Shown here one piece after another: positions 1 through 10,124 of a stretch of DNA of 33,444 nt (position 1 is its first letter; the number at the start of each line of letters is the position of its first letter). The stretch covers positions 968,728 through 1,002,171 of the forward strand of contig CP070780.1 of assembly GCA_020346285.1 (NCBI GenBank), written 5' to 3'. The translations under genes were made by a program, and so were the position numbers. Source of the DNA: Candidatus Omnitrophota bacterium (GTDB taxonomy: Bacteria > Omnitrophota > Gorgyraeia > JABMRN01 > RBG-13-46-9). Under the pieces are notes generated by a model, which saw only the letters and a program-made list of their open reading frames with translations, ran no database searches and was not told the DNA's origin.

Positions 1-258
1 AATTTCATTGTGTTTGTTTAAATTTCCCAGAAGATAAACGCACGCGATAAGCGTAGAAACAGGAATAATCTGCATGAGAATAAACGGCGTAAAGTACCAA
101 TAGAAGGCGGCAAGATTTGAAAAAGGTATATGCTCCCTCAATATTTCATCCAGAAAACCGAATATATCGCCTATTATGAACAAAATCCATAAAATAAAGA
201 CGCAAAAGAGAAATGTCCGTATGAATCCTTTGAATATATATCGCTCTACAATAACCAT
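1..258 (-). CDS. lptG: LptF/LptG-family permease, second copy, partial
   Basis: This is the N-terminal 86 codons of a YjgP/YjgQ (LptF/LptG) permease, cut off by the window edge. These proteins are the inner-membrane part of the LptB2FG ABC exporter, which extracts lipopolysaccharide and passes it to LptC. The visible protein begins MVIVERYIFKGF and has two hydrophobic segments, at about residues 12-34 and 48-80, matching the first two helices of the family. The ATG lies directly after the TAG of the upstream lptF-like gene (TAGATG), so the two are translationally coupled, as lptF and lptG usually are. The family is clear. Calling it lptG rather than lptF rests only on its second place in the pair. 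Confidence 0.8.
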   Translation of the reverse strand, partial: MVIVERYIFKGFIRTFLFCVFILWILFIIGDIFGFLDEILREHIPFSNLAAFYWYFTPFILMQIIPVSTLIACVYLLGNLNKHNEI

Positions 259-1353
259 CTATTGCCTTGCAATTTTAACAAATAAAAATACGCCTATCGA
301 AAACAATATAATATTACCCATCCATATCCCGGTCCAGGGAGGCATGATATCGCGTATTACGCACGCTATTCCTCCCAGCATAATACCCCAATATATAAGA
401 AAGAGGACCATCGTAAAACCGAAATTTATCGATTTTTCTCTTCTATGCGTCCTTACGGCAATCGGTATCCCTATAAGAACAAATACAAAATTCGAGAATG
501 CGAGCGCTAACTTATTATGCACCTCTATGTAAAGAGGCGTGGCATTAATTTTGTTCTTTTATAATTTCTTTATCTCACGCCACAAGTCAGCTATGCTCAA
601 CTCCCTTGGCTTCTTCTCTATATTTTTGTGTTTTAACGCGTCTTTAAGATTCAATGTCATATAATATGTTTCAAACACCAGTTTGTAAAATCTTTCCGGG
701 TTCTGCGGTAGCGATTCGTCGGCACTGCCGTTTTTCAACTTAAGCTTTACCACATTCTCCCCGGGGATTGTTATAACTTCGCCTTCCTCGGCTACTATTG
801 TCCGGGTAGGCCTTCCTTCCTGCGGCTGGTATATTCGTATGTTCTTCAACTTATTCTTATTTATATTATAGACAAATATTATGTAGTCCTCAAAACCCTT
901 AACAAATATGCCCGGCTCTAAAAGAGCCAGGGGGTTTCTTATGCCGATCTCTTTTATTAATTTCCTGGCGCTGTAACCGGATTCCGGTAGGATTTTGTCA
1001 TTAAGAGGAATACAAAACAAGCTTATTATAAGTGAAACAATAACGAGTGGCGCGGCAATTTTATAGAGGCTTATCCCGCTGGCTCTCAAGGTAATAATTT
1101 CATTGTCGCTTGCCAGCCTCCCGAAAGCAAGGAGTGTCGCCGAAAGGATTGATATGGGTATGGTGAATGTTAAAAGCCACGGCATCAATAAAAAGAAAAG
1201 CCGCATAACATAAAAAATGCTTACGCCTTTATTGATTATGAGGTCGGCTACCTGTACGATATGGCCCGCGGTAAGTATCATTGTTGAGACAAAAAGCGAT
1301 AGGAAGAAAGGCCCTACGAATTCTCGCAGCAAATAGTTTCTGATTATGCGCAT
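259..1353 (-). pseudogene. lptF: LptF/LptG-family permease interrupted by an in-frame TAA
   Basis: The reading frame encodes a whole LptF-type permease of about 364 codons, but codon 265 is TAA (559-561). The upstream 264 residues carry the first three membrane helices and the periplasmic domain, including the family-typical stretch LLAFGRLASDNEIITLRASG. The same frame continues after the stop for 99 residues (KNKINATPLYIEVHNKLALA, then three more helices) to a TAG at 259-261. That second part matches the usual C-terminal half. A truncated product would lack helices 4-6 and should not work in LPS export. One base change from AAA or CAA explains the stop. The GTG at 520-522 could start the second part but has no spaced Shine-Dalgarno. 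A real mutation, strain variation and an assembly error cannot be separated here. Confidence 0.8.
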
Positions 1354-1355
1354 CT

Positions 1356-2669
1356 TTAATCATCGCCCTCGCCGTCTATTTCCGGCGAAATATCTTCGTC
1401 TTCCATATCAGGGCGGATAGCTTTGGGTTTGATATATTTGGATACAAGGTCTTTGGTGTCTTTGATGCGTAGCTTTTCGAATAAAAATTGAAATTCCTTT
1501 TCCACTTCACTTACGATTTTCTTCTTTATATCGGCCGGCAGATTAATAATATCTTCCTTAAAAGGCCCCAATGCCTTTTTTCGTGTTTTATATATAAATT
1601 GCTCTTCTGTCTGGCCTTCTTTTCTCTCGTTGGACAAATTCTCTTTTATCCACGCATAAATCTTTTCCTTCAATTGAGCCGGGAAAAAGGGGCTGTCATA
1701 AATTATATTTTGGAATTGCGTGGCAAGGTGCACCTCCGCGGTTTCAATCTCGGGAAATTTACCGAAGGCGTCATTCGGCAAGGTAGACGCGCCGTGCTGG
1801 ACAGCGCCCGCCATGCCAAACTCATCCCTGGCTAGCTTGGATAGTTTTTTCAAGGTATCGAAATCGAGCTTGACCTTCGCAACCGTGCCGTCAGGCAAAA
1901 TCACGCCGCCGTGCGATGTGCCTGTCTGAATGCTCATCTTGCTGATTCCAAGCGTATTCTCCCCTATAAGTTCTTTGTACCCCTGCATAAAGAAGCGCAA
2001 TTCTTCAGGCGTTGAGTTCTTTCCTCCGACTTCTCCGATTTCTCCGCCAATAGATACGTCGAGCCCCTGTGGCTGGATTTTACGAATAAATTCCGTAAGG
2101 AGCGCGCATACCTTGTAATTGTGTAATTGCTGCTCTTTCGTAGTCGGCTTCGATAAGTCCACAAGCGTCGAGGAATCTATGTCTATGTTGTAAAATCCGG
2201 CCCCGATAGCATCTTTTATCAAAAGCTTCATATTCTCGATTTCTTTTTGCGGGTTCTCCTTATATTTCTCGGCCTTTAATTGAAAATGGTCACCCTGTAT
2301 GAAGACGGGCCCGGAAAATTTCTCCGCTATAGCCGCTGCCAGGCATGCGCTCGTGTATTCGGCCGGTATTTGCGCTGTATACCCCATCTCTGACTTCGCG
2401 ATTTCAAATATAAATGCCCCTGCATTCAGTTTCCTGGCTACCCTGAATATGGCCCGCGCTAAATCAAAAGTCAATGTCCTCAAATTTATCGCCGGAACGG
2501 TAAAGCCGTTAAGCTCGCCCTTTCCCCTCGCCAGATAAAAATCGTTTATAGTCCATGGATAGATATTATTTTCAATAGCTTTCTCGCGAATGGCCTTAGC
2601 CAATTTTTTCTTTTTTTCCCTGTTATCGCTTAGCGCTAATTCCCGTACTATGTTTTCAATATTCTGCAT
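1356..2669 (-). CDS. class II aldolase-like protein (fructose/tagatose-bisphosphate aldolase superfamily)
   Basis: This 437-aa protein resembles zinc-dependent class II ketose-bisphosphate aldolases, which cleave fructose- or tagatose-1,6-bisphosphate to triose phosphates. Visible hallmarks are QGDHF in the middle (the metal-site region of the family), NIDIDSSTL, GGEIGEVGG, GTSHGG and GAVQHGAST. It is longer than classical class II FBA (about 300-360 aa), with an extra acidic C-terminus, and some parts recall the GatZ/KbaZ branch. Exact substrate is therefore uncertain. An upstream TTG at 2684 keeps the frame open, but the ATG at 2669 has a well-spaced AGAAAGG and is the better start. The gene follows pfkA and ends 2 nt before the lptF-like gene. 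Placement after 6-phosphofructokinase supports a glycolytic aldolase role (inference). Confidence 0.75.
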   Translation of the reverse strand: MQNIENIVRELALSDNREKKKKLAKAIREKAIENNIYPWTINDFYLARGKGELNGFTVPAINLRTLTFDLARAIFRVARKLNAGAFIFEIAKSEMGYTAQIPAEYTSACLAAAIAEKFSGPVFIQGDHFQLKAEKYKENPQKEIENMKLLIKDAIGAGFYNIDIDSSTLVDLSKPTTKEQQLHNYKVCALLTEFIRKIQPQGLDVSIGGEIGEVGGKNSTPEELRFFMQGYKELIGENTLGISKMSIQTGTSHGGVILPDGTVAKVKLDFDTLKKLSKLARDEFGMAGAVQHGASTLPNDAFGKFPEIETAEVHLATQFQNIIYDSPFFPAQLKEKIYAWIKENLSNERKEGQTEEQFIYKTRKKALGPFKEDIINLPADIKKKIVSEVEKEFQFLFEKLRIKDTKDLVSKYIKPKAIRPDMEDEDISPEIDGEGDD

Positions 2670-2680
2670 ATTAACCTTTC

Positions 2681-2734
2681 TCAATTGTTCGAGGTTCGAC
2701 CTCGCTCAATTGTTCGAGGTTCGACCTCGAACAA
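2681..2734. repeat. two tandem copies of a palindromic repeat between pfkA and the aldolase gene
   Basis: A 24-bp unit (TCAATTGTTCGAGGTTCGAC plus CTCG) occurs at 2681-2704 and again at 2706-2729. The second copy is part of a perfect hairpin: TTGTTCGAGGT, loop TCG, ACCTCGAACAA (2710-2734). It fills most of the pfkA-aldolase gap and abuts the aldolase ribosome-binding site. No T-tract follows, so a simple intrinsic terminator is unlikely. It may be a dispersed REP-like element, or an mRNA-stability or processing hairpin that sets relative expression of the two genes. Confidence 0.8.
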
Positions 2735-2755
2735 TCTTGATATTTTTTCTTTATA

Positions 2756-4983
<2,228 letters not shown>

Positions 4984-6126
4984 TCATAGTTCCTTTCTAA
5001 GTGCTTTAACCTTGTCAATTTCCTCCCAGCCGAAACCCTCGTCTTCTCTTCCAAAATGCCCGTAACAGGCGGTCTTCTTATATATGGGCCTTCGGAGTTT
5101 CAGGTCTTTAATAATGCCGTATGGCGTAAGGTCGAAATTCCTTCGTATAGCCTTTATCAGCTTTTCCTCGCTAATAGCGCCGGTACCGAATGTATTCACC
5201 ATTATGCTAACCGGTTCCGCCACGCCTATGGCGTAAGCGAGTTGAATCTCGCATTTCCCGGCAAGCTTCGCTGCGACGATATTCTTGGCTATATACCGCG
5301 CCATGTAAGAAGCGGACCTGTCCACTTTCGACGGGTCCTTGCCGGAGAAAGCCCCGCCGCCGTGCGAGCCGATGCCTCCGTATGTATCTACAATAATCTT
5401 CCTTCCCGTTACTCCGGTATCGGCCATGGGGCCGCCGATTTCAAATCTCCCTGTCGGGTTTACGAAAATCCTGACATTTTTGTCCATGATGTCTTTCGGA
5501 ATAATATGGTCTATAACGAGTTTTTTCATATCGTGTTTAATATCTTTTGTCTTTGCCTTATGGTCATGATGAGCGCTAATTACAACGGCCTTTACCTTAT
5601 GCGGGGTCCCGTTAAAATATTCCACCGTCACTTGACTCTTACCGTCAGGCCTTAAATAATTAACCAATTCCTTCTTTCTAACTTCGGCAAGCCTTCGAGA
5701 CAGTTTGTGCGCCAGGGAAATAGGCATGGGCATAAGTTCTTTAGTTTCATCCGTAGCATAGCCGTACATCATGCCCTGGTCTCCCGCGCCGCCCTTATCG
5801 ACGCCGAGGGCAATATCTGCGGATTGTTCCTGTACGGAGGTTACCACCCCGCAAGTGAGATGGTCAAATCCATAGACGGGGTCCGTATATCCTATCTCTT
5901 TGATCGTGTTTCTGATAATTTTTGGTATCGCGACGTAACATGAGGTCGTGATTTCGCCGGCGACAATAGCAAGCCCCGTAGTTACCATTGTCTCGCAGGC
6001 GACCCTTCCCATGGTGTCCTGCTCAAAGATAGCGTCCAGGATTCCGTCTGAAATCTGGTCGCATACCTTGTCCGGATGCCCTTCTGTCACGCTTTCCGAT
6101 GTTAAAAGATACTTATGTTTTCTCAT
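4984..6126 (-). CDS. metK: S-adenosylmethionine synthetase
   Basis: MetK makes S-adenosylmethionine from methionine and ATP with release of phosphate and pyrophosphate. The 380-aa protein has all three repeats of the family: [12 protein letters not shown] at the N-terminus, [15 protein letters not shown] in the middle and [16 protein letters not shown] in the C-terminal half. Two ATGs are possible, at 6132 and 6126. The GGGAG ribosome-binding site is only 2 nt from the first and 8 nt from the second, so the start at 6126 ([12 protein letters not shown]) is preferred. Its leader (6127-6228) holds two hairpins, described separately. The ahcY gene follows directly. Confidence 0.97.
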   Translation of the reverse strand: MRKHKYLLTSESVTEGHPDKVCDQISDGILDAIFEQDTMGRVACETMVTTGLAIVAGEITTSCYVAIPKIIRNTIKEIGYTDPVYGFDHLTCGVVTSVQEQSADIALGVDKGGAGDQGMMYGYATDETKELMPMPISLAHKLSRRLAEVRKKELVNYLRPDGKSQVTVEYFNGTPHKVKAVVISAHHDHKAKTKDIKHDMKKLVIDHIIPKDIMDKNVRIFVNPTGRFEIGGPMADTGVTGRKIIVDTYGGIGSHGGGAFSGKDPSKVDRSASYMARYIAKNIVAAKLAGKCEIQLAYAIGVAEPVSIMVNTFGTGAISEEKLIKAIRRNFDLTPYGIIKDLKLRRPIYKKTACYGHFGREDEGFGWEEIDKVKALRKEL

Positions 6127-6147
6127 TATCATATCTCCCTTCTGAGA

Positions 6148-6174
6148 TCCCTCGGATACCTTGTATCCCCGGGA
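6148..6174 (-). promoter_or_regulatory. leader hairpin just before metK
   Basis: On the transcribed strand, TCCCGGGGATAC, AAG, GTATCCGAGGGA can fold into a stem with six central base pairs (GGATAC/GTATCC) and four outer pairs around a small internal loop. It lies about 21 nt upstream of the metK start. It does not match any SAM or SAH riboswitch consensus I can recall. A role in translation control is possible but unproven. Confidence 0.35.
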
Positions 6175-6187
6175 TAAATTCGGCCTT

Positions 6188-6224
6188 ATGACTTAGGTCA
6201 ACCCCTGTGGCTGACCTAAGTCAT
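6188..6224. repeat. perfect 13-bp inverted repeat upstream of metK
   Basis: ATGACTTAGGTCA (6188-6200) and TGACCTAAGTCAT (6212-6224) are exact reverse complements around an 11-nt loop. The element sits directly after the stop codon of the nucleotidyltransferase gene and before metK. No run of T follows on either strand, so it is not a standard intrinsic terminator. It may be a dispersed palindrome or a protein-binding or RNA-processing site. Confidence 0.7.
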
Positions 6225-6228
6225 GGCT

Positions 6229-6954
6229 TCATTTAAAATCTTCATCTGCCTTCTTCAAAGATTTCATATCGCCTATATCGTACCATGCGCCGGGTAAAAC
6301 GTAGCCAAAAACCTTATCGGTTTTTGCCAGCCATTTCATAAGGTTGCCCGGCGCGTCCTTCGGCAAGCCCGTTTTCATATAGTCAGATATTTTTGTAATT
6401 TTTTCCTTCGGAATAAAATATAAAGCCGACGCGGCTAATGTGCTTTTGGGCGCGGGCGGCTTTTCTTCGAACTCTATCACCCGTGCATTTTTATCCAGGC
6501 TGCATACACCGTATTTTCTGGCCAGTTTCCTGTCTTTTATATCAAAAAGCGCGATAGAGCTAAACGGCCTTTTTTTACGCGCGAACCTGATAAATTCTCT
6601 CAAATCGAATTCGAATAGGTTGTCGCTTCCGGCAATAAGAAGATCCTGTTTTGCGCTCTTTTTTTGCAAAACAAGGTTTATATCGCCTATGGCGCCGAGC
6701 CTTGTTTTGTTAGATTTCGTACCGTCGTTTATCACCTCTACGCCGGCAGATTGCGCTTTCCAGGCCTTGAAATTTTTATAAAATTTTTCGTTTGTAACAA
6801 CGATGATTTCTTTGCATTCTTTTATGAGCTTTATTTTCGCAACGAGCCTGTCAAGTATGGTTTTCCCGCCGACTTCCAGAAACGCCTTTGGTTTATCAAG
6901 CGTTAGCGGGTAGAGCCTCGTCCCGTATCCAGCCGCTAATATTATTGCTACCAC
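6229..6954 (-). CDS. sugar-1-phosphate nucleotidyltransferase family protein
   Basis: This 241-aa protein belongs to the NTP_transferase family that joins a sugar 1-phosphate to an NTP to make an NDP-sugar. The signature ILAAGYGTRLYPLTLDKPK opens the protein (residues 4-22), with the nucleotide-binding Gly-rich loop and the conserved Lys. AGSDNLFEF corresponds to the metal-binding Asp region and EFEEKP to the sugar-binding loop. It is close in length to RmlA- or RfbF-like minimal enzymes, so the sugar cannot be named. The start is GTG at 6954; the nearest Shine-Dalgarno-like AGGA lies at the edge of a 20-bp palindrome (6965-6984). It follows the phosphosugar isomerase gene, which would supply its hexose-phosphate precursor. 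Confidence 0.85.
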   Translation of the reverse strand: MVAIILAAGYGTRLYPLTLDKPKAFLEVGGKTILDRLVAKIKLIKECKEIIVVTNEKFYKNFKAWKAQSAGVEVINDGTKSNKTRLGAIGDINLVLQKKSAKQDLLIAGSDNLFEFDLREFIRFARKKRPFSSIALFDIKDRKLARKYGVCSLDKNARVIEFEEKPPAPKSTLAASALYFIPKEKITKISDYMKTGLPKDAPGNLMKWLAKTDKVFGYVLPGAWYDIGDMKSLKKADEDFK

Positions 6955-6994
6955 TTGCTACTTTCCTGCCTGCCGGCAGGCAGGCTACTTGCTA
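6953..6994. repeat. 20-bp GC-rich palindrome flanked by 8-bp direct repeats
   Basis: The perfect palindrome CCTGCCTGCCGGCAGGCAGG occupies 6965-6984. It is bracketed by direct copies of ACTTGCTA at 6953-6960 and 6987-6994, which look like a target duplication. It fills the gap between the isomerase and nucleotidyltransferase genes and supplies the latter's likely ribosome-binding region. The same palindrome recurs at 27096-27115 and, with changes, at 21280-21297 and 31161-31180. Confidence 0.9.
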
Positions 6995-6996
6995 TT

Positions 6997-8058
6997 CTAT
7001 TTTGCCAGTTGTTTTTTCAAATACACAATTCTGTCTACGGGGGTTGGGTCGATTCTGTTCAGAATAGAAAGGTAAAAACTCGCGAAGTCCCCGATATAAA
7101 TCAACGAAAGTATTCTTTCTAAAAAGCCCTTTCCCCGGCTTTCGATTTCCAGAACGCTGAATTCCTCTTTTCTTAATATTGACGCTGTTATCTCCATGCG
7201 TTTTCTAATCCTGGGTAAATCATCTTTATCTTTCAATATGACTGCCACGAACTCTTTTAACAAAACTCTGGGGTTCACCCAGCCCATTATCTCATTATGG
7301 TTCATCTCCGGAAATACATGCTGGGACGAAAGCACCTTGCTATTCTCCGCAAATTGCCCTCTCCAGCGCGTTGCAACGGGCTCCATCCTGTTTGAGGTGT
7401 AAATAGCGGGGAAGCGCTTATGAACTTTTTTAGCGAGTTCTTTTGATAGATTAACCTTCCCTTTCACGGCGGGGGCAAGGTGTTTCTTTTGTAAGTCATC
7501 CAAAAAGCGCGCGGATGATTTTATTTCATCTTTTTTATTTTTTATTAAACCTATTTCCCAAAGTGCCGCGATGACCGGAATAAACGAATAGCCGAGGGCG
7601 CATCTCGGCGGATACCCTTTTGGTATCATAATCAGCATATCATTATTTTTTAAAGCGAGCTCTTTCAGCTTTCCGCCCGATGTAATAGCCACGATATTTG
7701 CCCTGCTTTTCTTTACTTCTTTATACGCGGAGAGCGTTTCTTCCGTGTTTCCCGAATAACTTATGGTAAAGACAAGAGAATTTTTATTTACGAACCCGGG
7801 TATGGTATAGTCCCTGTTTATAAAGATAGGGATGTCAATCTCGCCTCCCACATATCCTTTTACAATATCGGCGCCTATCGCTGAACCGCCGACCCCGGTA
7901 AAAACGATATTCGAGTAACGTTTTTTGTAAGAAAGTTTTATCCGGGAACGCTCCCCTATGAAAAGAGCGTCTTCGCATTGTTTCGGAAAAGAAACCAAAA
8001 GGTCTAACATATTCTCTTTATCTATTTTCGAGAACTCTTTCAAATTGTCTAAATTCAT
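6997..8058 (-). CDS. bifunctional phosphoglucose/phosphomannose isomerase
   Basis: The protein (353 aa) is of the PGI/PMI family that interconverts glucose 6-phosphate or mannose 6-phosphate with fructose 6-phosphate, as known from archaea and some bacteria. It has two SIS (sugar isomerase) domains. The first shows VGGSAIGAD (about 56-64) and the phosphate-binding SYSGNTEET (about 100-108). The second holds RWRGQFAENSK and FPEMNHNEIMGW, which carry the conserved catalytic Glu and His of the family. The ribosome-binding site GGGAG is well placed before the ATG. It lies 16 nt after ptsI and precedes the nucleotidyltransferase, so it links central sugar phosphates to NDP-sugar synthesis. Confidence 0.92.
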   Translation of the reverse strand: MNLDNLKEFSKIDKENMLDLLVSFPKQCEDALFIGERSRIKLSYKKRYSNIVFTGVGGSAIGADIVKGYVGGEIDIPIFINRDYTIPGFVNKNSLVFTISYSGNTEETLSAYKEVKKSRANIVAITSGGKLKELALKNNDMLIMIPKGYPPRCALGYSFIPVIAALWEIGLIKNKKDEIKSSARFLDDLQKKHLAPAVKGKVNLSKELAKKVHKRFPAIYTSNRMEPVATRWRGQFAENSKVLSSQHVFPEMNHNEIMGWVNPRVLLKEFVAVILKDKDDLPRIRKRMEITASILRKEEFSVLEIESRGKGFLERILSLIYIGDFASFYLSILNRIDPTPVDRIVYLKKQLAK

Positions 8059-8074
8059 ATATCACTCCCATAGT

Positions 8075-9853
8075 TCAAACGGCGATGTGCGGAATCGCCT
8101 CTTTTAATTTTGCTTTCGCTAATGCCTCTACCTCTCCGCCTGTAGAAAGACTAAGCGCCTTTTCCGCGACCTTCCTTGCATCCTCATACTTGATAGCCCT
8201 TATAATACGTTTTACCTCCGGAACGATAATGGGCGAAGTGCTTAATTCGTCCAGTCCTAACCCTAACAAAATCATCGTAAGCGTAATATCGCCGGCCATT
8301 TCACCGCACATCCCCACCCATATATTCTCGCGGTGGGCATTATCGACAATTGTCTTGATAAGTCTTAGCACGGCGGGATGCGCGGGTTCGTATAAGTAAG
8401 CTATTTTTTCGTTAACCCTGTCAACGGCGAGCGCGTATTGAATCAAATCGTTTGTGCCGATGCTGAAAAACTTAACCTCTTTTGCCAAAACATCGCTTGT
8501 GAGCGCGGCCGAAGGCACCTCTATCATGGCACCGACTTCTATGGCCTTGTCAAAGGGAATGGATTTCTTTTCCAGCTCTTCCTTTACCTCTTTTAAAATA
8601 GCGTTGGCCTGCTTAAGCTCTTCTATGCCTGATATCATAGGATACATAATCTTGAGTTTCCCGTAATGGGAAGCTCTCAATATAGCCCTTAGCTGCGTTT
8701 TAAATATATCCGGCCTTGCCAGGCAAAACCGTATAGCCCTCCACCCAAGGAACGGGTTCATTTCATACGGCACTTCAAACTGCGACAAAAATTTGTCGCC
8801 GCCCAAATCCAATGTCCTCACAACAATCGAATGAGGGGAAATCGAAAGGGCCGCGCCTTTATAGGCCTTGAACTGTTCGTCTTCCGAGGGAAGGTCCTTT
8901 CTGTTCATATACATATATTCGGTTCTGTACAGGCCTATGCCCTTTGCCCCGTGGGCTAATACGCTCGGGACATCGGTCGGCAATTCGATATTGGCCGCCA
9001 GGTCAATTTCCTTTCCGTCAAGCGTCTTTGCCGGTAAATTCTTTAATTTGAGGAGGTGCTTTTCGAATTTTTCAAATCGTTTCTTCTCAAGCTGGTATTT
9101 CTTTATTGTATGCCTGGAGGGGTTTATAATTGTAAGGCCGCGGTTGCCGTCTACGATTATGGCAGAGTTGTTTCTGACGCTTGATGTAACGGTTTCTAAA
9201 CCGACTACCGCCGGGATCTCCAGGGATTTCGCCATAATAGCCGTATGTGAAGTGCGGCCGCCTATATCTGTCGCAAAAGCGATAACGTTACGCCGGTGCA
9301 TCACAGCCGTATCCGACGGCGAGAGGTCGTAAGCGACAACTACCGCTTTTTCCTTCAATTCGTCGAGGGAACGATGCTTTGCGCCAAGTAGATTTTTCAA
9401 AATTCTCCTTCCCACGTCGGTTATATCGCTTACCCTTTCCCTCAAGTATTCATCGTCACTTTTTGACAAAACCCTTATATATTTTTCGAGCACTTGCCAG
9501 AATACATATTCCACCGCCAATCTATCCTTCTTAAGCTTGGCAATAACTTCGCTCATCAAAACCTCGTCTTCCAAAACCATGAGGTGCGCTCCGAATATGC
9601 GCGCCTTTTCCATGCCCATCTCGTCTGCAATTTTTTTATGAATAGCGAGAATCTCGGACCTTGTCCTGGCAAGCGCTTTCTTAAAACGAATAATCTCGTC
9701 TTGGACGAGGCCTTCTCTTATCCTCCTGCGCGGGATCCGTATCTCTTCATCGTAAAGCGGATACGCCCTGCCTATGGTAATCCCCGGAGCGGCCGGAATG
9801 CCTTTTAAAACAATTTCATTCGACTTATGTTTTGATTTTTTACTTTTTCTCAT
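8075..9853 (-). CDS. ptsI: phosphoenolpyruvate-protein phosphotransferase, PTS enzyme I
   Basis: Enzyme I takes phosphate from phosphoenolpyruvate and passes it to HPr, the first step of the PTS. The 592-aa protein begins with a 14-residue Lys/Ser-rich extension, then the HPr-binding and phosphohistidine domain with GGRTSHTAIMAKSLEIPAVVG (active-site His203). The C-terminal PEP-binding barrel shows TEYMYMNR, GGDKF, IEVPSAAL, the signature IGTNDLIQYALAVDR and MCGEMAGD. Its ATG lies inside the end of ptsH (14-nt overlap), so the two proteins are co-translated. No PTS sugar permease is seen in the window. Confidence 0.97.
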   Translation of the reverse strand: MRKSKKSKHKSNEIVLKGIPAAPGITIGRAYPLYDEEIRIPRRRIREGLVQDEIIRFKKALARTRSEILAIHKKIADEMGMEKARIFGAHLMVLEDEVLMSEVIAKLKKDRLAVEYVFWQVLEKYIRVLSKSDDEYLRERVSDITDVGRRILKNLLGAKHRSLDELKEKAVVVAYDLSPSDTAVMHRRNVIAFATDIGGRTSHTAIMAKSLEIPAVVGLETVTSSVRNNSAIIVDGNRGLTIINPSRHTIKKYQLEKKRFEKFEKHLLKLKNLPAKTLDGKEIDLAANIELPTDVPSVLAHGAKGIGLYRTEYMYMNRKDLPSEDEQFKAYKGAALSISPHSIVVRTLDLGGDKFLSQFEVPYEMNPFLGWRAIRFCLARPDIFKTQLRAILRASHYGKLKIMYPMISGIEELKQANAILKEVKEELEKKSIPFDKAIEVGAMIEVPSAALTSDVLAKEVKFFSIGTNDLIQYALAVDRVNEKIAYLYEPAHPAVLRLIKTIVDNAHRENIWVGMCGEMAGDITLTMILLGLGLDELSTSPIIVPEVKRIIRAIKYEDARKVAEKALSLSTGGEVEALAKAKLKEAIPHIAV

Positions 9854-10124
9854 CGAATTCCTCTACTGTTTCGCTCAAAAGAATCCTTTCAAGCTCCTGG
9901 ACTGCTTGCCGGGCATCATCTCCTTCGGCTATAATGGTAATCTTGCTTCCCTTTTCGGCCGCGAGCATCATTATGCCCATTATCGACTTTCCGTTGACTT
10001 CCTGTTTTCCCTTTTTAATGGTGATTTCACAATCATACTTATTGGCTATCTGCACGAAGATGGCTGCGGGCCTGGCGTGAAGGCCCGATTTATTCTTTAT
10101 AACTAACTTCTTCTCAACAATCAT
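9840..10124 (-). CDS. ptsH: phosphocarrier protein HPr
   Basis: HPr relays phosphate from enzyme I to EIIA proteins. The 94-aa sequence has KSGLHARPA with the phosphorylated His16 and GKSIMGIMML with Ser47, equivalent to the regulatory Ser46 that HPr kinase modifies in many bacteria. Presence of that serine suggests HPr kinase control, although no hprK is in the window. The ATG overlaps the stop of the upstream GH57 gene (ATGA) and the 3' end overlaps ptsI. The cluster ptsN, yvcK-like, GH57, ptsH, ptsI therefore reads as one operon. Confidence 0.96.
   Translation of the reverse strand: MIVEKKLVIKNKSGLHARPAAIFVQIANKYDCEITIKKGKQEVNGKSIMGIMMLAAEKGSKITIIAEGDDARQAVQELERILLSETVEEFDEKK

Noticed and set aside
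6127-6228. SAM or SAH riboswitch in front of metK
   Set aside because: Too short for SAM-I, and no conserved core of SAM-I, SAM-II, SAM-III or SAH could be matched.
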